DNA of 64,000 nucleotides from Pseudoalteromonas arctica. Its GTDB lineage: Bacteria; Pseudomonadota; Gammaproteobacteria; Enterobacterales; Alteromonadaceae. Both the position numbers and the translations under genes were made by a program. Position 1 is the stretch's first letter. Each line of letters begins with the position of its first letter. This document shows, in pieces, positions 28,656 through 39,185 of the stretch. The stretch is taken from the NCBI RefSeq assembly GCF_012927645.1, contig NZ_JABBMT010000001.1, forward strand, positions 62,001 to 126,000, written 5' to 3'. The notes beneath the pieces were generated by a model. That model was given only the letters and a program-made list of their open reading frames with translations. It was not told where the DNA came from and made no database searches.

Positions 28656-29942
28656 ATGGCGGATAAAAAAGCCACAGTCCATATTGATGGTCTAGATCCA
28701 ATCGAACTTCCAATTTACCAAGGTACTGCTGGTCAGGATGTAATCGATGTACGTACGTTAGGTGCTCACGGTCATTTCACATATGACCCAGGTTTCATGT
28801 CGACTGGTTCTTGCGAATCTTCAATTACATATATCGACGGTGGCAAAGGGATATTACTTCACCGTGGTTACCCAATTGAACAATTAGCCGAAGACTCAGA
28901 TTACATTGAGCTATGTTACTTACTATTAAATGCTGAATTACCAACTAAAGAGCAATATGCTGATTTTGCATCACAAATTACACATAGCACCATGCTTGAT
29001 GAGAAAATTGCAAATTTCTTCCAAGGTTTCCGTTTTGATGCCCATCCAATGGCCATGCTTTGTGGTGTAGTTGGTGCTTTATCTTCTTTCTACCATGAAG
29101 ATCTTGATATTACTGATGCAAGCCAACGTAAAACAAGCGCAATTAAGTTAGTTGCAAAACTACCGACTATTGCTGCTATGGCTTACAAAACAAACATTGG
29201 TCAACCGTTTGTATATCCACGCAATGATTTAAGCTATGCAGAAAACTTCTTACATATGATGTTCTCTGTACCAGCTGAAGAATATAAAGTTAATCCAGTG
29301 ACAGCTAAAGCAATGGATAAAATCTTTATGCTGCACGCTGATCACGAGCAAAATGCATCAACGTCTACAGTTCGTTTAGCTGGTTCTTCAGGTGCAAATC
29401 CGTATGCATGTATCGCTGCAGGTATTGCATCTCTTTGGGGCCCTGCACACGGCGGCGCTAACGAAGCATGTTTAAATATGTTAGAAGAAATTGGCTCTGT
29501 TGATCGCATTGACGAATACGTTGCTAAAGCAAAAGATAAAGCGGACCCGTTCCGTTTAATGGGCTTTGGTCACCGTGTTTATAAAAACTTTGACCCGCGT
29601 GCTACGGTAATGCGTCAAACGTGTCATGAAGTGTTAGAAGAGCTTAACATTCAAGATCCATTGCTTGATATTGCAATGAAACTTGAGCAAATTGCATTAG
29701 AAGATCCATACTTTGTTGAGAAGAAACTTTACCCTAACGTAGACTTCTACTCAGGCATTATCTTAAAAGCAATTGGTATCCCAACAAGTATGTTCACTGT
29801 GATTTTCGCAATGGCGCGTACTGTTGGTTGGATCACTCACTGGGACGAGATGTTATCTCAACCTGGTCATAAGATCAGTCGTCCACGTCAGCTATATACT
29901 GGTCACACACACCGTGATTACGTAGCAACAGATAAGCGTTAA
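28656..29942 (+). CDS. gltA: Citrate synthase (type II, hexameric)
   Basis: A 428-residue enzyme, one residue longer than E. coli GltA. The catalytic residues are His265 (GPAHGG), His306 (GFGHRVYKN) and Asp363 (VDFYSG). The N-terminal domain and [11 protein letters not shown] are typical of the NADH-inhibited hexameric form of gammaproteobacteria. It condenses acetyl-CoA with oxaloacetate. It is divergent from sdhC and ends at the terminator at 29957. AGGAGA precedes the start. Confidence 0.98.
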   Translation: MADKKATVHIDGLDPIELPIYQGTAGQDVIDVRTLGAHGHFTYDPGFMSTGSCESSITYIDGGKGILLHRGYPIEQLAEDSDYIELCYLLLNAELPTKEQYADFASQITHSTMLDEKIANFFQGFRFDAHPMAMLCGVVGALSSFYHEDLDITDASQRKTSAIKLVAKLPTIAAMAYKTNIGQPFVYPRNDLSYAENFLHMMFSVPAEEYKVNPVTAKAMDKIFMLHADHEQNASTSTVRLAGSSGANPYACIAAGIASLWGPAHGGANEACLNMLEEIGSVDRIDEYVAKAKDKADPFRLMGFGHRVYKNFDPRATVMRQTCHEVLEELNIQDPLLDIAMKLEQIALEDPYFVEKKLYPNVDFYSGIILKAIGIPTSMFTVIFAMARTVGWITHWDEMLSQPGHKISRPRQLYTGHTHRDYVATDKR

Positions 29943-29956
29943 TTTAAGTTAATGCT

Positions 29957-29984
29957 AAAAAGGGCCGCATTTGCGGCCTTTTTT
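29957..29984 (+). terminator. Rho-independent terminator of gltA
   Basis: GGCCGCA (29963-29969) and TGCGGCC (29972-29978) form a 7-bp GC stem extended by A-T pairs, followed by a run of T (29979-29984). It lies 15 bases after the gltA stop. Confidence 0.92.
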
Positions 29985-30072
29985 GTATCTAGTCCTTGAG
30001 AAATATCACAAAGTCATTACAATTCTCGTTCAGTTTTTAATTCGGCTTTGCTGTGCTTGATGTTTAAAAGTT

Positions 30073-31287
30073 ATGTTTAATATAGAAAAAATTCGCGCAG
30101 ACTTTCCTGCCCTGCAACAGCTCATCAACGGGCAACCGCTAGTCTATCTTGATTCGGCTGCGACCACCCAAAAACCAAGGTCAGTTATCAGTGCGACTGA
30201 GCAATTTTACGCGCGCAATAATGCCAATGTTCATCGTGGCCGCCATACTTTAAGCGAACAAGCAACCCAGGCCTATGAACAAGCAAGGCTGACCGTTGCC
30301 AATTATTTTAATATTACAGCAAGCGAGTTAGTCTGGACCAAAGGAGCTACTGAGGCAATTAACTTAGTGGCTAATGGCTTAACTGAGCAGCTTAATGATA
30401 ATTCAACCATCATCATTTCAGCCTTAGAGCATCACGCTAATATCGTGCCATGGCAACAGCTAGCAAAGCGAACGGGAGCAAAGCTGTTGGCACTTCCGTT
30501 ACAACAGAATGGCTGCTTTGATGTGCAAACATGTGTTAAATTTATTGAACAGCATAAGCCATCAGTACTGGCTATTACTCACGCATCTAATGCGCTTGGT
30601 AATATCACAGATCTTGACCCAATATTACATGCCGCAAAACGTCATGACGCAATCACCTTAGTGGATGGCGCGCAAGCTGCGCTACATTTACAACCAAATT
30701 TACCTCAACTTGGTTGTGATTTTTATGTTTTTTCGGCTCATAAAATGCTCGGCCCGACGGGTTTAGGCGGATTATATGGCCGCTATGATCGGTTAAATAG
30801 TCTAGCGGTGTATCAAACTGGTGGCGAAATGATAGAAACTGTTACATTAGCAAAAACAGTATTTCGCCAGACTCCTGCAAAGTTTGAAGCAGGTACACCA
30901 AACATTGCTGCAGTAATCGCTTTTGCAGCTGCAATTGATTATCTAACCAGTTTAAGCAAGGCGAGTGTATATACTCATGAACAAATAATTTTTAATTATG
31001 CAGCAGAAAAATTGCAAGGCATTGCAGGAGTTACTATTTATAGCAGCCTTGAGAACAATATTGGCACCCTTTGCTTCAATTACAGGGACGAACACCCGTT
31101 CGATATAGCCACACTTTTAGATGGTTATGGTATAGCAGTTCGCAGCGGTCATCATTGTGCGCAGCCATTAATGCAGCATTTAGGTATTAATGGCTGTGTT
31201 CGTGCCAGCTTTGCACTTTATAATAACCATAGCGATGTTGATTTATTTATCGCCGCTTTGCAAAATTGCTTAGAGCTATTAGACTAG
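30073..31287 (+). CDS. csdA: Cysteine desulfurase CsdA (SufS/CsdA class)
   Basis: A 404-residue PLP enzyme. The PLP lysine is Lys224 in FSAHKMLGPTG and the substrate-binding cysteine is Cys362 in RSGHHCAQP, in the short loop typical of class II desulfurases. It takes sulfur from cysteine and hands it to CsdE. It is next to csdE (13-base gap), as in E. coli, and not next to a suf or isc cluster, which separates it from SufS. A role in sulfur transfer for cofactor or tRNA modification is supported by the nearby tcdA. Confidence 0.92.
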   Translation: MFNIEKIRADFPALQQLINGQPLVYLDSAATTQKPRSVISATEQFYARNNANVHRGRHTLSEQATQAYEQARLTVANYFNITASELVWTKGATEAINLVANGLTEQLNDNSTIIISALEHHANIVPWQQLAKRTGAKLLALPLQQNGCFDVQTCVKFIEQHKPSVLAITHASNALGNITDLDPILHAAKRHDAITLVDGAQAALHLQPNLPQLGCDFYVFSAHKMLGPTGLGGLYGRYDRLNSLAVYQTGGEMIETVTLAKTVFRQTPAKFEAGTPNIAAVIAFAAAIDYLTSLSKASVYTHEQIIFNYAAEKLQGIAGVTIYSSLENNIGTLCFNYRDEHPFDIATLLDGYGIAVRSGHHCAQPLMQHLGINGCVRASFALYNNHSDVDLFIAALQNCLELLD

Positions 31288-31300
31288 TTATGGATAAGAC

Positions 31301-31714
31301 ATGATTAAAACGTTTAAAGAAATTGCTTTATCGCTTGAGAACTCGCCATCATGGCAACAAAAATACCGTGAAATAATGCTACTAGGTAAACAATTACCAA
31401 CTATGCCAGCTGTTTTAAAAACCAGTGAGGCGCTTGTACGCGGCTGTGAGAGTAAAGTTTGGCTGTATTTGGATTTTGATCTTGAAGAGAATTGCTTGGT
31501 TATTATTGGTGACTCAGATACCCGTATCGTAAAAGGATTATTAGCGATCATATTATCGCTTTATAATGGTTTAACCCCTGAACAAGCTATTCATACTGAC
31601 GCATTTACACAGTTTAATCATTTAGGGCTTATCCAGCACCTGAGTCCTTCCAGAGGCAACGGTATTAAAGCCATGGTTGAGCGTATTCAAACCATGGCAG
31701 AACAGAAAAACTAA
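31301..31714 (+). CDS. csdE: Sulfur acceptor CsdE (SufE-like)
   Basis: A 137-residue SufE-fold protein. The sulfur-accepting Cys49 lies in VRGCESKVWL. The C-terminal helices (GLIQHLSPSRGNGIKAMVERI) are typical of the family. It takes persulfide sulfur from CsdA. Its TAA overlaps the stop of tcdA on the opposite strand: the two genes end within four shared bases (31711-31714), with no terminator between them. SufE is an alternative name, but the neighbour order favours CsdE. Confidence 0.92.
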   Translation: MIKTFKEIALSLENSPSWQQKYREIMLLGKQLPTMPAVLKTSEALVRGCESKVWLYLDFDLEENCLVIIGDSDTRIVKGLLAIILSLYNGLTPEQAIHTDAFTQFNHLGLIQHLSPSRGNGIKAMVERIQTMAEQKN

Positions 31715-32511
31715 CTTTTCATGGTCCGTGCGCAGCGATCTAAATATTTGCGTATTGATTTTGCTGCGACGAAAAAACCAAAACTACCGGTGATCATCGT
31801 CACCGAACCAAAGCCATTATTACAATCCATATTCATACTGCCATCTGCATTTTGTTTCGCATGGCACACACTGCCATCACTACCGGGATAAACAAGCTGC
31901 TCTGTTGAATACACACAGTCAATATTAAATTTACGTTTTGGATTAGAGCTGAAATTATACTGCTTACGCAAAATATAGCGCACCTTTGCTAGCAATGGAT
32001 CTTGAGTCGTTTTTGCCACATCTCCAAATGTAATTTGACTTGGATCAGTTTGCCCACCTGCACCGCCCGTGGTAATTATAGGCATTTTATTACGCTTACA
32101 GTGCGCGATTAACGCCGCTTTTTCTTTTACCGCATCAATGCAGTCAATAACATAATCAAAACCTTGAATATGCTGTTGAATATTATCTAGTGTTATAAAA
32201 TCGTCAATAACATTAACTATACACTCAGGGTTGATAAGCTCGCAGCGTGCCTTCATGGCATCCACTTTTGCTTCCCCAATCGTGCCTGTTAACGCATGAA
32301 TTTGACGATTAACATTGGTTGCGCATATATCATCTAAATCTATTAGAGTAATTTTGCCCACGCCGGTGCGCGCTAATGCTTCTGCAGTCCAGCTGCCTAC
32401 GCCACCTATACCAACAACACAGAAATGTGCCTGTTGTAACCATTCAAATTGCTGTTGACCATATAGTCGTTTAATACCACCAAAGCGGATATCAGTTACT
32501 TGTTCACTCAT
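31711..32511 (-). CDS. tcdA: tRNA threonylcarbamoyladenosine dehydratase (TcdA/CsdL)
   Basis: A 266-residue E1-like protein. The ATP/nucleotide motif is GIGGVGSWTAEAL (34-46) and the metal-binding region follows. It makes cyclic ct6A from t6A at position 37 of tRNA. In E. coli it is csdL, in the csdA-csdE-csdL cluster, and CsdA/CsdE interact with it. Here it is on the opposite strand and its start directly follows the pseudouridine synthase stop (no gap). So it is probably transcribed with the msbA-lpxK-kdsB operon. Convergent end overlaps csdE. Confidence 0.93.
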   Translation of the reverse strand: MSEQVTDIRFGGIKRLYGQQQFEWLQQAHFCVVGIGGVGSWTAEALARTGVGKITLIDLDDICATNVNRQIHALTGTIGEAKVDAMKARCELINPECIVNVIDDFITLDNIQQHIQGFDYVIDCIDAVKEKAALIAHCKRNKMPIITTGGAGGQTDPSQITFGDVAKTTQDPLLAKVRYILRKQYNFSSNPKRKFNIDCVYSTEQLVYPGSDGSVCHAKQNADGSMNMDCNNGFGSVTMITGSFGFFVAAKSIRKYLDRCARTMKS

Positions 32512-33192
32512 TTACCAATCCAATTTCCAAGGCGTTTGCCAAGAATCAAAATCTTGATGTTTTATTAATTGCGCATATTCCACTCCACACTCTGGCAACA
32601 GAGTGTGTTGTATTTGTTCCCCAGCCCACTCAAAGTCCAGCGCAAATGCATGCAAATAGGTGCGATCAGCGGCACTCCCAGAATAACTAGCATCGCCTAA
32701 TATAGCGGCACCTATACTCTTTAATGCCACCCTAAGCTGGTGAGTTTTTCCTGAATATGGTTTCAATAAGTAAGCTCTAAATCCGCTTTTAAAGCTAAAC
32801 GAATAAAAACGCGTAATAGCGGGGTTACTCTGTGAGTTTAACAATTTATATGTGCCTCGGCGAGATTTTGCCATGTCACCTTTAATCCAACCTTGCTTTT
32901 TTTTAGGCTTGGTATCACTGACCGCTAAATAAAACTTGTTAATAGCATGCTGGGTAAATAACTGCGTAAACTCAGCTGCAGCAGCCTTGTTCCGTGCGAG
33001 TATAATCAAGCCCGAAGTGACCTTATCTAAACGGTGTACCGCAAATAGTTTTTCATTTAACTGCTGTTCAGCACGTACCACAAAACCGGGGCCCTCTTCA
33101 GAATGAAAATTAAGCCCATGAGGTTTATTTATGATGTAAAAATCATCGTGCGTGTATTGCACCTTTAACACGGATCTATCTGCTGTACTCAC
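32512..33192 (-). CDS. RluA-family pseudouridine synthase (TIGR01621-like)
   Basis: A 226-residue protein of the RluA fold without an S4 domain. The catalytic Asp is Asp56 in [11 protein letters not shown], and the second motif is [13 protein letters not shown]. Target RNA is not known; it resembles the short TIGR01621 group rather than RluA, RluC or RluD. It begins at GTG and overlaps the kdsB stop by four bases (GTGA). tcdA starts on the next base after its stop, so two RNA-modification genes are linked. Confidence 0.87.
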   Translation of the reverse strand: MSTADRSVLKVQYTHDDFYIINKPHGLNFHSEEGPGFVVRAEQQLNEKLFAVHRLDKVTSGLIILARNKAAAAEFTQLFTQHAINKFYLAVSDTKPKKKQGWIKGDMAKSRRGTYKLLNSQSNPAITRFYSFSFKSGFRAYLLKPYSGKTHQLRVALKSIGAAILGDASYSGSAADRTYLHAFALDFEWAGEQIQHTLLPECGVEYAQLIKHQDFDSWQTPWKLDW

Positions 33193-33950
33193 GCGCTTTT
33201 ACTTTGAATATGTGCAACAACTTTAGCTAAGTCCTCAGGTGTATCAACCCCTGCATGCGGCGTAACCACTGCTTGCTCTATTTTAATCGCATAGCCATGG
33301 TAAAGCACTCTAAGCTGCTCTAAGGATTCTAGTAATTCTAATGGTGACACAGATAATTGAATATATTGCTTGATAAACCCAGCCCGATACGCATAAATAC
33401 CCACATGGCGTTGAAACGGCGCTAAATTCAGTGGTTGCTGCTCACCCATCATAGCACTTCTATCAAATGGAATGTTGGCTCTTGAGAAATACAAAGCATT
33501 TTTATTGATATCGCTGACCACTTTAACCGCATTCGGATTAAACACCTCGTCACGCTCTTCAATAGCAACACTCAATGTTGCCATTGGCGCGGTTGATCGT
33601 GCTAATAATGTAGCCACTTGTGACACGTTATCGGGTGATAATAACGGCTCATCACCTTGTACATTAACTACTATGGTATCATCTGATAAATCAAGCAAAT
33701 CAACCACTTCAGCTAAACGTTCAGTGCCAGATTGATGGTCTTCACGAGTCATCAGTACATCGCTGGTAAAGTGCTTAGCCGCATCAAATACTTTTTGATG
33801 ATCGGTGGCAATAACCACTTTATTCGCCCCCGCTAAACACGCTTTTTCATACACATGTTGGATCATCGGTTTGCCACAAATATCAGCAAGCGGTTTACCT
33901 GGCAAGCGTGTAGAAGCAAAACGTGCAGGAATAACGACTACGAATTCCAC
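33189..33950 (-). CDS. kdsB: 3-deoxy-manno-octulosonate cytidylyltransferase
   Basis: A 253-residue nucleotidyltransferase. The signature [14 protein letters not shown] is at the N-terminus, and [10 protein letters not shown] holds the metal site. It makes CMP-Kdo for lipopolysaccharide core synthesis in the cytoplasm. It starts at GTG (33950) inside the Trm112-like gene, overlapping it by 13 bases. Four genes of this operon are joined by overlaps, so translation is probably coupled. Confidence 0.96.
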   Translation of the reverse strand: MEFVVVIPARFASTRLPGKPLADICGKPMIQHVYEKACLAGANKVVIATDHQKVFDAAKHFTSDVLMTREDHQSGTERLAEVVDLLDLSDDTIVVNVQGDEPLLSPDNVSQVATLLARSTAPMATLSVAIEERDEVFNPNAVKVVSDINKNALYFSRANIPFDRSAMMGEQQPLNLAPFQRHVGIYAYRAGFIKQYIQLSVSPLELLESLEQLRVLYHGYAIKIEQAVVTPHAGVDTPEDLAKVVAHIQSKSA

Positions 33951-34135
33951 TTTTCAATCTCATCTAAGCTCAATTCACGCGCTTCATTCTCAAGTAATAC
34001 TGGGATATCATCAACAATAGGGTAAGCAAGTTTTGCTGCTGTGCTGATCAATTCACTGTTTTCTTTGTCTAACCGTAATTTGCCTTTACACACTGGGCAA
34101 GCAATTATTTCAAGTAATTTTGTATCAAAGGCCAT
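33938..34135 (-). CDS. Trm112 family (YcaR-like) small zinc-finger-type protein
   Basis: A 65-residue protein with the CPVC pair (Cys13, Cys16) and a [20 protein letters not shown] segment. It matches the YcaR/Trm112 family, found next to lpxK and kdsB in many Proteobacteria. Only two cysteines are present, so metal binding would need partners. The start is ATG, 11 bases inside lpxK. Its role is unknown; the eukaryotic homologue is a methyltransferase subunit activator. Confidence 0.9.
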   Translation of the reverse strand: MAFDTKLLEIIACPVCKGKLRLDKENSELISTAAKLAYPIVDDIPVLLENEARELSLDEIEKWNS

Positions 34136-35105
34136 CTAGGATCCCTGTTTCTCTCAGTAATAAGTTAAGTTTAGTAACCACCGCAGAGGATGGCTCTGCG
34201 TCAACGGGTAAAAAATACCACGTCGGTTTTGCAAATGAGTAACATTTTACCGCATCTTTCTCAGTCATAAACACTATTTCATCATTAAATTTTATGAAAT
34301 CTTGAGCTGTATAACCATAATGATCTCGAAAATGATGGCAACTTAGCAGTGTAATGCCTTGTTGACGTAAGCTATTTTCAAAACGTTGTGGATTACCAAT
34401 GGCGCTCACGGCGTGACCGCTCAAAAGCGGGACTTCTGTGACTATATTAGTGGCAACATTTACTAAATCAGCACTTTTTAGCTGATAATTAAACGCGGCA
34501 CTCCCCCCATTTTCAATAACTAAATCAACTGATTTTAAGCGCTTTTTTGTTTCTCTCAATGGTCCCGCAGGCATTAACAAGCCATTGCCAAAACGTCGTT
34601 GGCTATCAACAATACAACATTCTATTGTTCTAGCCATTTTATAATGTTGCATACCGTCATCGGAGATAATCACATCAAGCTGATGCTGCGCAATTAATTG
34701 TTTTATATTAGCTTGTCTATCTGGGCCTACGACTACTGGGCAATTAAGTCTGCGTTGAATAAGTACAGGTTCATCCCCTGCCAGTGTCGTATCAGTATGC
34801 TCAGTCACAGTGAGTGGATAACTGGCACTGTTACCGCCATAGCCTCGGCTAATAATACCAACCCTTAAATCATGCTGCTGTAGATAATTTGCAAGCCAGA
34901 TCACAAAAGGGGTTTTACCATTACCGCCAACACTAATATTACCTACCACAATAACTGGCACAGGGCTTTGGTATGCCTTCAATAAACCAAGCGTATACGC
35001 TAATTTACGCAGATAGCTTATCAGCCCGAATAATACACTCAGAGGTAAAAGTAATACTGTAAGAAAGCTTATACCTCGATACCAACTTTGTTCTATTCTA
35101 CTCAC
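34125..35105 (-). CDS. lpxK: Tetraacyldisaccharide 4'-kinase
   Basis: A 326-residue membrane-associated kinase. A hydrophobic N-terminal helix (residues 12-33) is followed by the P-loop [11 protein letters not shown] (55-65) and the [11 protein letters not shown] motif. It phosphorylates lipid A precursor at the 4' position. It starts at GTG and overlaps the msbA stop by four bases (GTGA), and the msbA-lpxK order is conserved in gammaproteobacteria. Length matches the family. Confidence 0.96.
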   Translation of the reverse strand: MSRIEQSWYRGISFLTVLLLPLSVLFGLISYLRKLAYTLGLLKAYQSPVPVIVVGNISVGGNGKTPFVIWLANYLQQHDLRVGIISRGYGGNSASYPLTVTEHTDTTLAGDEPVLIQRRLNCPVVVGPDRQANIKQLIAQHQLDVIISDDGMQHYKMARTIECCIVDSQRRFGNGLLMPAGPLRETKKRLKSVDLVIENGGSAAFNYQLKSADLVNVATNIVTEVPLLSGHAVSAIGNPQRFENSLRQQGITLLSCHHFRDHYGYTAQDFIKFNDEIVFMTEKDAVKCYSFAKPTWYFLPVDAEPSSAVVTKLNLLLRETGILDGL

Positions 35106-36847
35106 CCGTGTTCACCAAATTGCATCTTACACAGCGCTGCATAGGTGCCATCATTAGCCAGTAAGCTGCTATGATCGCCACTTTCTATCACTTGACCATT
35201 ATCAATAACATAGATTCGGTCGCTTTGTTCAATTGTTGATAATCGGTGGGCAATCACAATAGAGGTTTTATTTTTCATTAATGCTTCTAAAGCTTGCTGG
35301 ATCAATTTTTCAGACTCTGTATCCAATGCTGAGGTTGCTTCATCCAAAATTAAGATTGGTGCATCTTTTAATATCGCCCGCGCAATTGCTATTCGTTGGC
35401 GCTGCCCGCCTGATAACATTACACCATTCTCACCGACCATCGTGTTTAGACCATCGGGTAAATCTTTAACAAATTCCCACACATGTGCTTGTTTTGCCAC
35501 ATTCAACACCTCGTTATCACTAAGTGAACGTGTAATGCCATAACTGATGTTATTGGCAATAGTGTCATTAAATAACACCACTTGCTGGGATACTAAAGCA
35601 AATTGGCGGCGTAAATCGGCTAACTTATAATCCGCCAATAACACACCATCGAGTAAAATTTCACTGGGCGGCTGTAAATCATAATAACGCGGTAATAAGT
35701 TTGAAATGGTTGATTTACCAGAACCTGAACGCCCTACTAACGCAATACTCTCGCCTGCTTTTATAGTAAGCGATAAGTTTTTTAATACAGCTTCTGCTTT
35801 CGTTGGGTAATTAAAGGTGACATTTTTAACTTCAATCATACCTTTTACTTTGTCTACACTAATTGTACCGACGTCTTTTTCGGCCTCTTGATCAAGTACT
35901 AAAAAAATACTTTGCGCTGCAGATATGCCACGTTGTAAATCGCTATTTACATTAGCTAATTGCTTTAAAGGGCGTAATAACATCATCATCGATGAAATAA
36001 GCACCACAAAATCCCCAGAACTGACGGTATCAATCATTGATGGCATAGAAACCACCCAAAGAATAACCGCCATTGCACTGGCAGCCAAAACTTGAATTAC
36101 AGATACACTAAGCGCTTTAGTGGCATCCATTTTGATACGCTGCTGACGATTATGGTTATTAATTTTTGCAAACTGGGTTATTTCTTGCGCTTGACCGCCA
36201 AAGCCATGAATAACTTTGTGACCACTGAGCATTTGCTCTGAGCTGCGAGTCACTTGCCCCATTGCCGATTGAATATTTTTAGAGATATGGCGAAAACGTT
36301 TTGATACAACAGAGACAATAACGGCCACCAAGGGAATTATAACCAAAAAGATTAACGACAACTGCCAACTGGTATAAAACATCACAGCTAGCAAAAACAC
36401 CACAAACGCGCCTTCTCTGACCACAATAAGCATTGCTTTGGTGATCGCTTGCTGTACTTGCTCTGTATCGAAGGTTATTTTTGAAATCAAATCACCCGTT
36501 GAATTTTGATCATGAAATGCAACAGGTAAATGTAAAATATGCTCAAATAATTGCTGACGTAACGAACGGACAACTTGTGAACCCACATAACTTAAACAAT
36601 AAGACGAAATATAATTAAAAATACCCCGGCCAAATACTAACGCGATGACAACAAATGGCGCATATTTTAATACTTCAGCGTTGCGTTGATTTAGACCCTG
36701 ATCTATAAATGGCTGCATTAGTTGGATAAATAAAGCATCCATAGCTGAGTAGCCAATCATGCCAATCACAGCAAAAATGGCAACACTTTTATAATCACCC
36801 ACATACGTCAATAAACGCTTATAAATTTGTGATTTAGTTTGATCCAT
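35102..36847 (-). CDS. msbA: Lipid A export ATP-binding/permease protein MsbA
   Basis: A 581-residue homodimeric ABC exporter. Six membrane helices lie in residues 20-315. The nucleotide-binding domain has Walker A GRSGSGKST, signature LSGGQRQRIAIARA, and Walker B LILDEATSALD. It flips lipid A-core across the inner membrane. Followed by lpxK with a 4-base overlap and preceded by comEC after 58 bases. This order is the same as in E. coli, which supports the call. Confidence 0.97.
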   Translation of the reverse strand: MDQTKSQIYKRLLTYVGDYKSVAIFAVIGMIGYSAMDALFIQLMQPFIDQGLNQRNAEVLKYAPFVVIALVFGRGIFNYISSYCLSYVGSQVVRSLRQQLFEHILHLPVAFHDQNSTGDLISKITFDTEQVQQAITKAMLIVVREGAFVVFLLAVMFYTSWQLSLIFLVIIPLVAVIVSVVSKRFRHISKNIQSAMGQVTRSSEQMLSGHKVIHGFGGQAQEITQFAKINNHNRQQRIKMDATKALSVSVIQVLAASAMAVILWVVSMPSMIDTVSSGDFVVLISSMMMLLRPLKQLANVNSDLQRGISAAQSIFLVLDQEAEKDVGTISVDKVKGMIEVKNVTFNYPTKAEAVLKNLSLTIKAGESIALVGRSGSGKSTISNLLPRYYDLQPPSEILLDGVLLADYKLADLRRQFALVSQQVVLFNDTIANNISYGITRSLSDNEVLNVAKQAHVWEFVKDLPDGLNTMVGENGVMLSGGQRQRIAIARAILKDAPILILDEATSALDTESEKLIQQALEALMKNKTSIVIAHRLSTIEQSDRIYVIDNGQVIESGDHSSLLANDGTYAALCKMQFGEHG

Positions 36848-36905
36848 AATACTCTCTTATTCATAATCTGTGGCTATTGTAGCCTCCAGTTGCACAAAAC
36901 TAAAC

Positions 36906-39185
36906 TCAATCTTTTAGAAACCAATAACTTTCATCTTCACGAGCTAGATTTACTGTGTAGTGATGTTGATAAAATTCAATTTTAACTTGCCCATTGTCTG
37001 CTGTGGTATATTGTAAAGCATGCTGTGTTGCATAACGAGCTACCACTGCTGGGCGTGGAAATTGCCACTGTCCTTTATATGCTGTTGAATGAATAACAAC
37101 CTCAGGAGCAACTGCACCAATAAATGCATCGCTCGATGAGGTGTTACTACCATGATGAGGACTCAATAATACCGTACTTTTAAGCACACTTTGCTGCTGG
37201 ATTAGTTGCGCTTCTCTAGTTGCTGAAATATCACCTGGAAGCAAAACACTGAACCTGCCATCACTAATACGCACGACACACGAGTTATCATTATCAGTTA
37301 TTAAATGCTGTGCTGGCTGGCTCACGGTAATGGTTAAGTCATAAAAACTATATTCGCCCGCTCTGCAAACTTGTTCTGGCCCATTTGGTTGCAGCAACCT
37401 AAAAGTATGCTGGTAACCATGCTCTAACCAATGGATAAGCCCTCCAGCATGGTCTTTATCCATGTGGCTGATGAGCGCAACTTCCGCCTCAATGCCGTTT
37501 CTTTTTAAATAAGGTATTAAGGTGCTATTGATCCGCGTAAATGTATTAAAATAAATTGGCCCAAGATCATAGATAAAACCTTTATCTTGATTACTGATCA
37601 ACACCATGGTGCCATGACCTACATCGAATACATTAAGCTGCCAACGTGGTTTGTTCAGTAAATAATGATCGAGGGCAACCAGTAATAAGGGTATGCATGC
37701 CAGTAAACGCCAAGGCAAAAAACACACAATCATTGCTATAATATAGCTACTAGCAAGCCATAGCTGGCTAAAATTAGTGGTATCAAACCAACGAAAATTA
37801 GACGGGATCAACAATAGCAAATTATAAATAGACTGTAATAATGAATCAAAAACACTGATCAGCCCGCTAATATCAAAAAACACACTGATTGCAGAAAAAA
37901 ATACTAAGCAAGGCATGATAATAAAACTAAGTAATGGGATAGCCACTAGATTAACAACTAAGCCAATTACACTGATCCCATTAAAATAATAAAGCGATAA
38001 CGGTAGTAAACCTATAAACAATGCACACTGTAGAGTAATGAGTGTTTTTATGATGGCTAAAATGCCATAACTAGTTAGGGGTATAACGCTAAAAACCCAA
38101 AAGATAATTGCCACCGCAGTAAATGAAAAATACAGCCCTGGATCTAGTAAACTAAATGGATCAATGAGTAATACACATACCAATGCAAACAAGATAAATC
38201 GCCAGCGTAATGCCTGCTTAGCAAAGTAATAAATAACTAAATAACATCCTAACATGATCAAAGCACGCGTTGCCGAGACGATAAAACCACTTAAGTACAC
38301 ATAACTAAAAGCAAGCACAAAGCCACCTAAACTATAAATAAGTGACAAATTGATTTGCTGTGTAGTTGGTTTAACCACAAAAATAAAAAGTCTTGTTAAA
38401 TAACGAGTTATAAAAAAGCCAATACTAAATATCAAGCCAATGTGTAATCCCGAAATGGCCAATAAATGGCTAATACCAAATTGCTGTAATTCCTGCTTTT
38501 GTGAAAAACTCATAGTACTGCGGTCGCCAGTCAGTAGCGGATAATACAGCCAATTTAGCGAGTTATGTTGGTAGGTGTGTCTAATAAAATTTCGATAGTT
38601 TTCAATTAGGTCAAATTCATGATTGTTAGATATTTCAATAATACGGCCAACTTGCTTACCTTTAAAAAATAGCCGCTCACTAAATGCGTAACGCTCTTTA
38701 TCAAACACATCATAATTTTTTTGGCTACGATATTTTTTTAATTCAAGCAACGTTGTAACATGATCACCCACTTTGATTGTCTGGTGGTTTTTTAAAGTAA
38801 GTAATGCAAAAGGAGGCTTAATATTTGATATAGGTTGATTGTCTATCTTATTAAGCTGAACTTTTAAATAATAGTGATCGCGCTTTGAAATAATTTCAAC
38901 AATCGTAATATTGCTTAGATGTGGTTTATTTTCATCCAAAGCAAAGCTGGAAATTGCGTAGAAGCTGGTAAAATGTCCCCAAACACACAAAATTCCACAA
39001 ATAAAACCTAACAATACACTGTAAAACGGCTTAAAATAGGCACTCGCAATTAGCAGAAATAACGCGAAAACTATAAATACAAGGGTCTGATAATAAAAAA
39101 TGGTTACAATACAACCAACAACAAACCCAACGCTTAACCAAACAGATGTAAATGGTTGCTTTAAATGGCTAAAAAAACGATCCAA
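36906..39185 (-). CDS. comEC: ComEC/Rec2 family DNA internalisation protein
   Basis: A 759-residue membrane protein, near the length of E. coli YcaI. The competence domain (GISHLLAISGLHIGL) is in the middle and a metallo-beta-lactamase-like domain at the C-terminus carries SHMDKDHAGG and SPHHGSNTSSSD. It moves single-stranded DNA through the inner membrane in naturally competent bacteria. The only start codon in frame before the first TM is TTG (39185); the upstream stop is at 39192-39194. This places its 5' end across the first codons of the divergent DUF2062 gene. Confidence 0.92.
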   Translation of the reverse strand: MDRFFSHLKQPFTSVWLSVGFVVGCIVTIFYYQTLVFIVFALFLLIASAYFKPFYSVLLGFICGILCVWGHFTSFYAISSFALDENKPHLSNITIVEIISKRDHYYLKVQLNKIDNQPISNIKPPFALLTLKNHQTIKVGDHVTTLLELKKYRSQKNYDVFDKERYAFSERLFFKGKQVGRIIEISNNHEFDLIENYRNFIRHTYQHNSLNWLYYPLLTGDRSTMSFSQKQELQQFGISHLLAISGLHIGLIFSIGFFITRYLTRLFIFVVKPTTQQINLSLIYSLGGFVLAFSYVYLSGFIVSATRALIMLGCYLVIYYFAKQALRWRFILFALVCVLLIDPFSLLDPGLYFSFTAVAIIFWVFSVIPLTSYGILAIIKTLITLQCALFIGLLPLSLYYFNGISVIGLVVNLVAIPLLSFIIMPCLVFFSAISVFFDISGLISVFDSLLQSIYNLLLLIPSNFRWFDTTNFSQLWLASSYIIAMIVCFLPWRLLACIPLLLVALDHYLLNKPRWQLNVFDVGHGTMVLISNQDKGFIYDLGPIYFNTFTRINSTLIPYLKRNGIEAEVALISHMDKDHAGGLIHWLEHGYQHTFRLLQPNGPEQVCRAGEYSFYDLTITVSQPAQHLITDNDNSCVVRISDGRFSVLLPGDISATREAQLIQQQSVLKSTVLLSPHHGSNTSSSDAFIGAVAPEVVIHSTAYKGQWQFPRPAVVARYATQHALQYTTADNGQVKIEFYQHHYTVNLAREDESYWFLKD

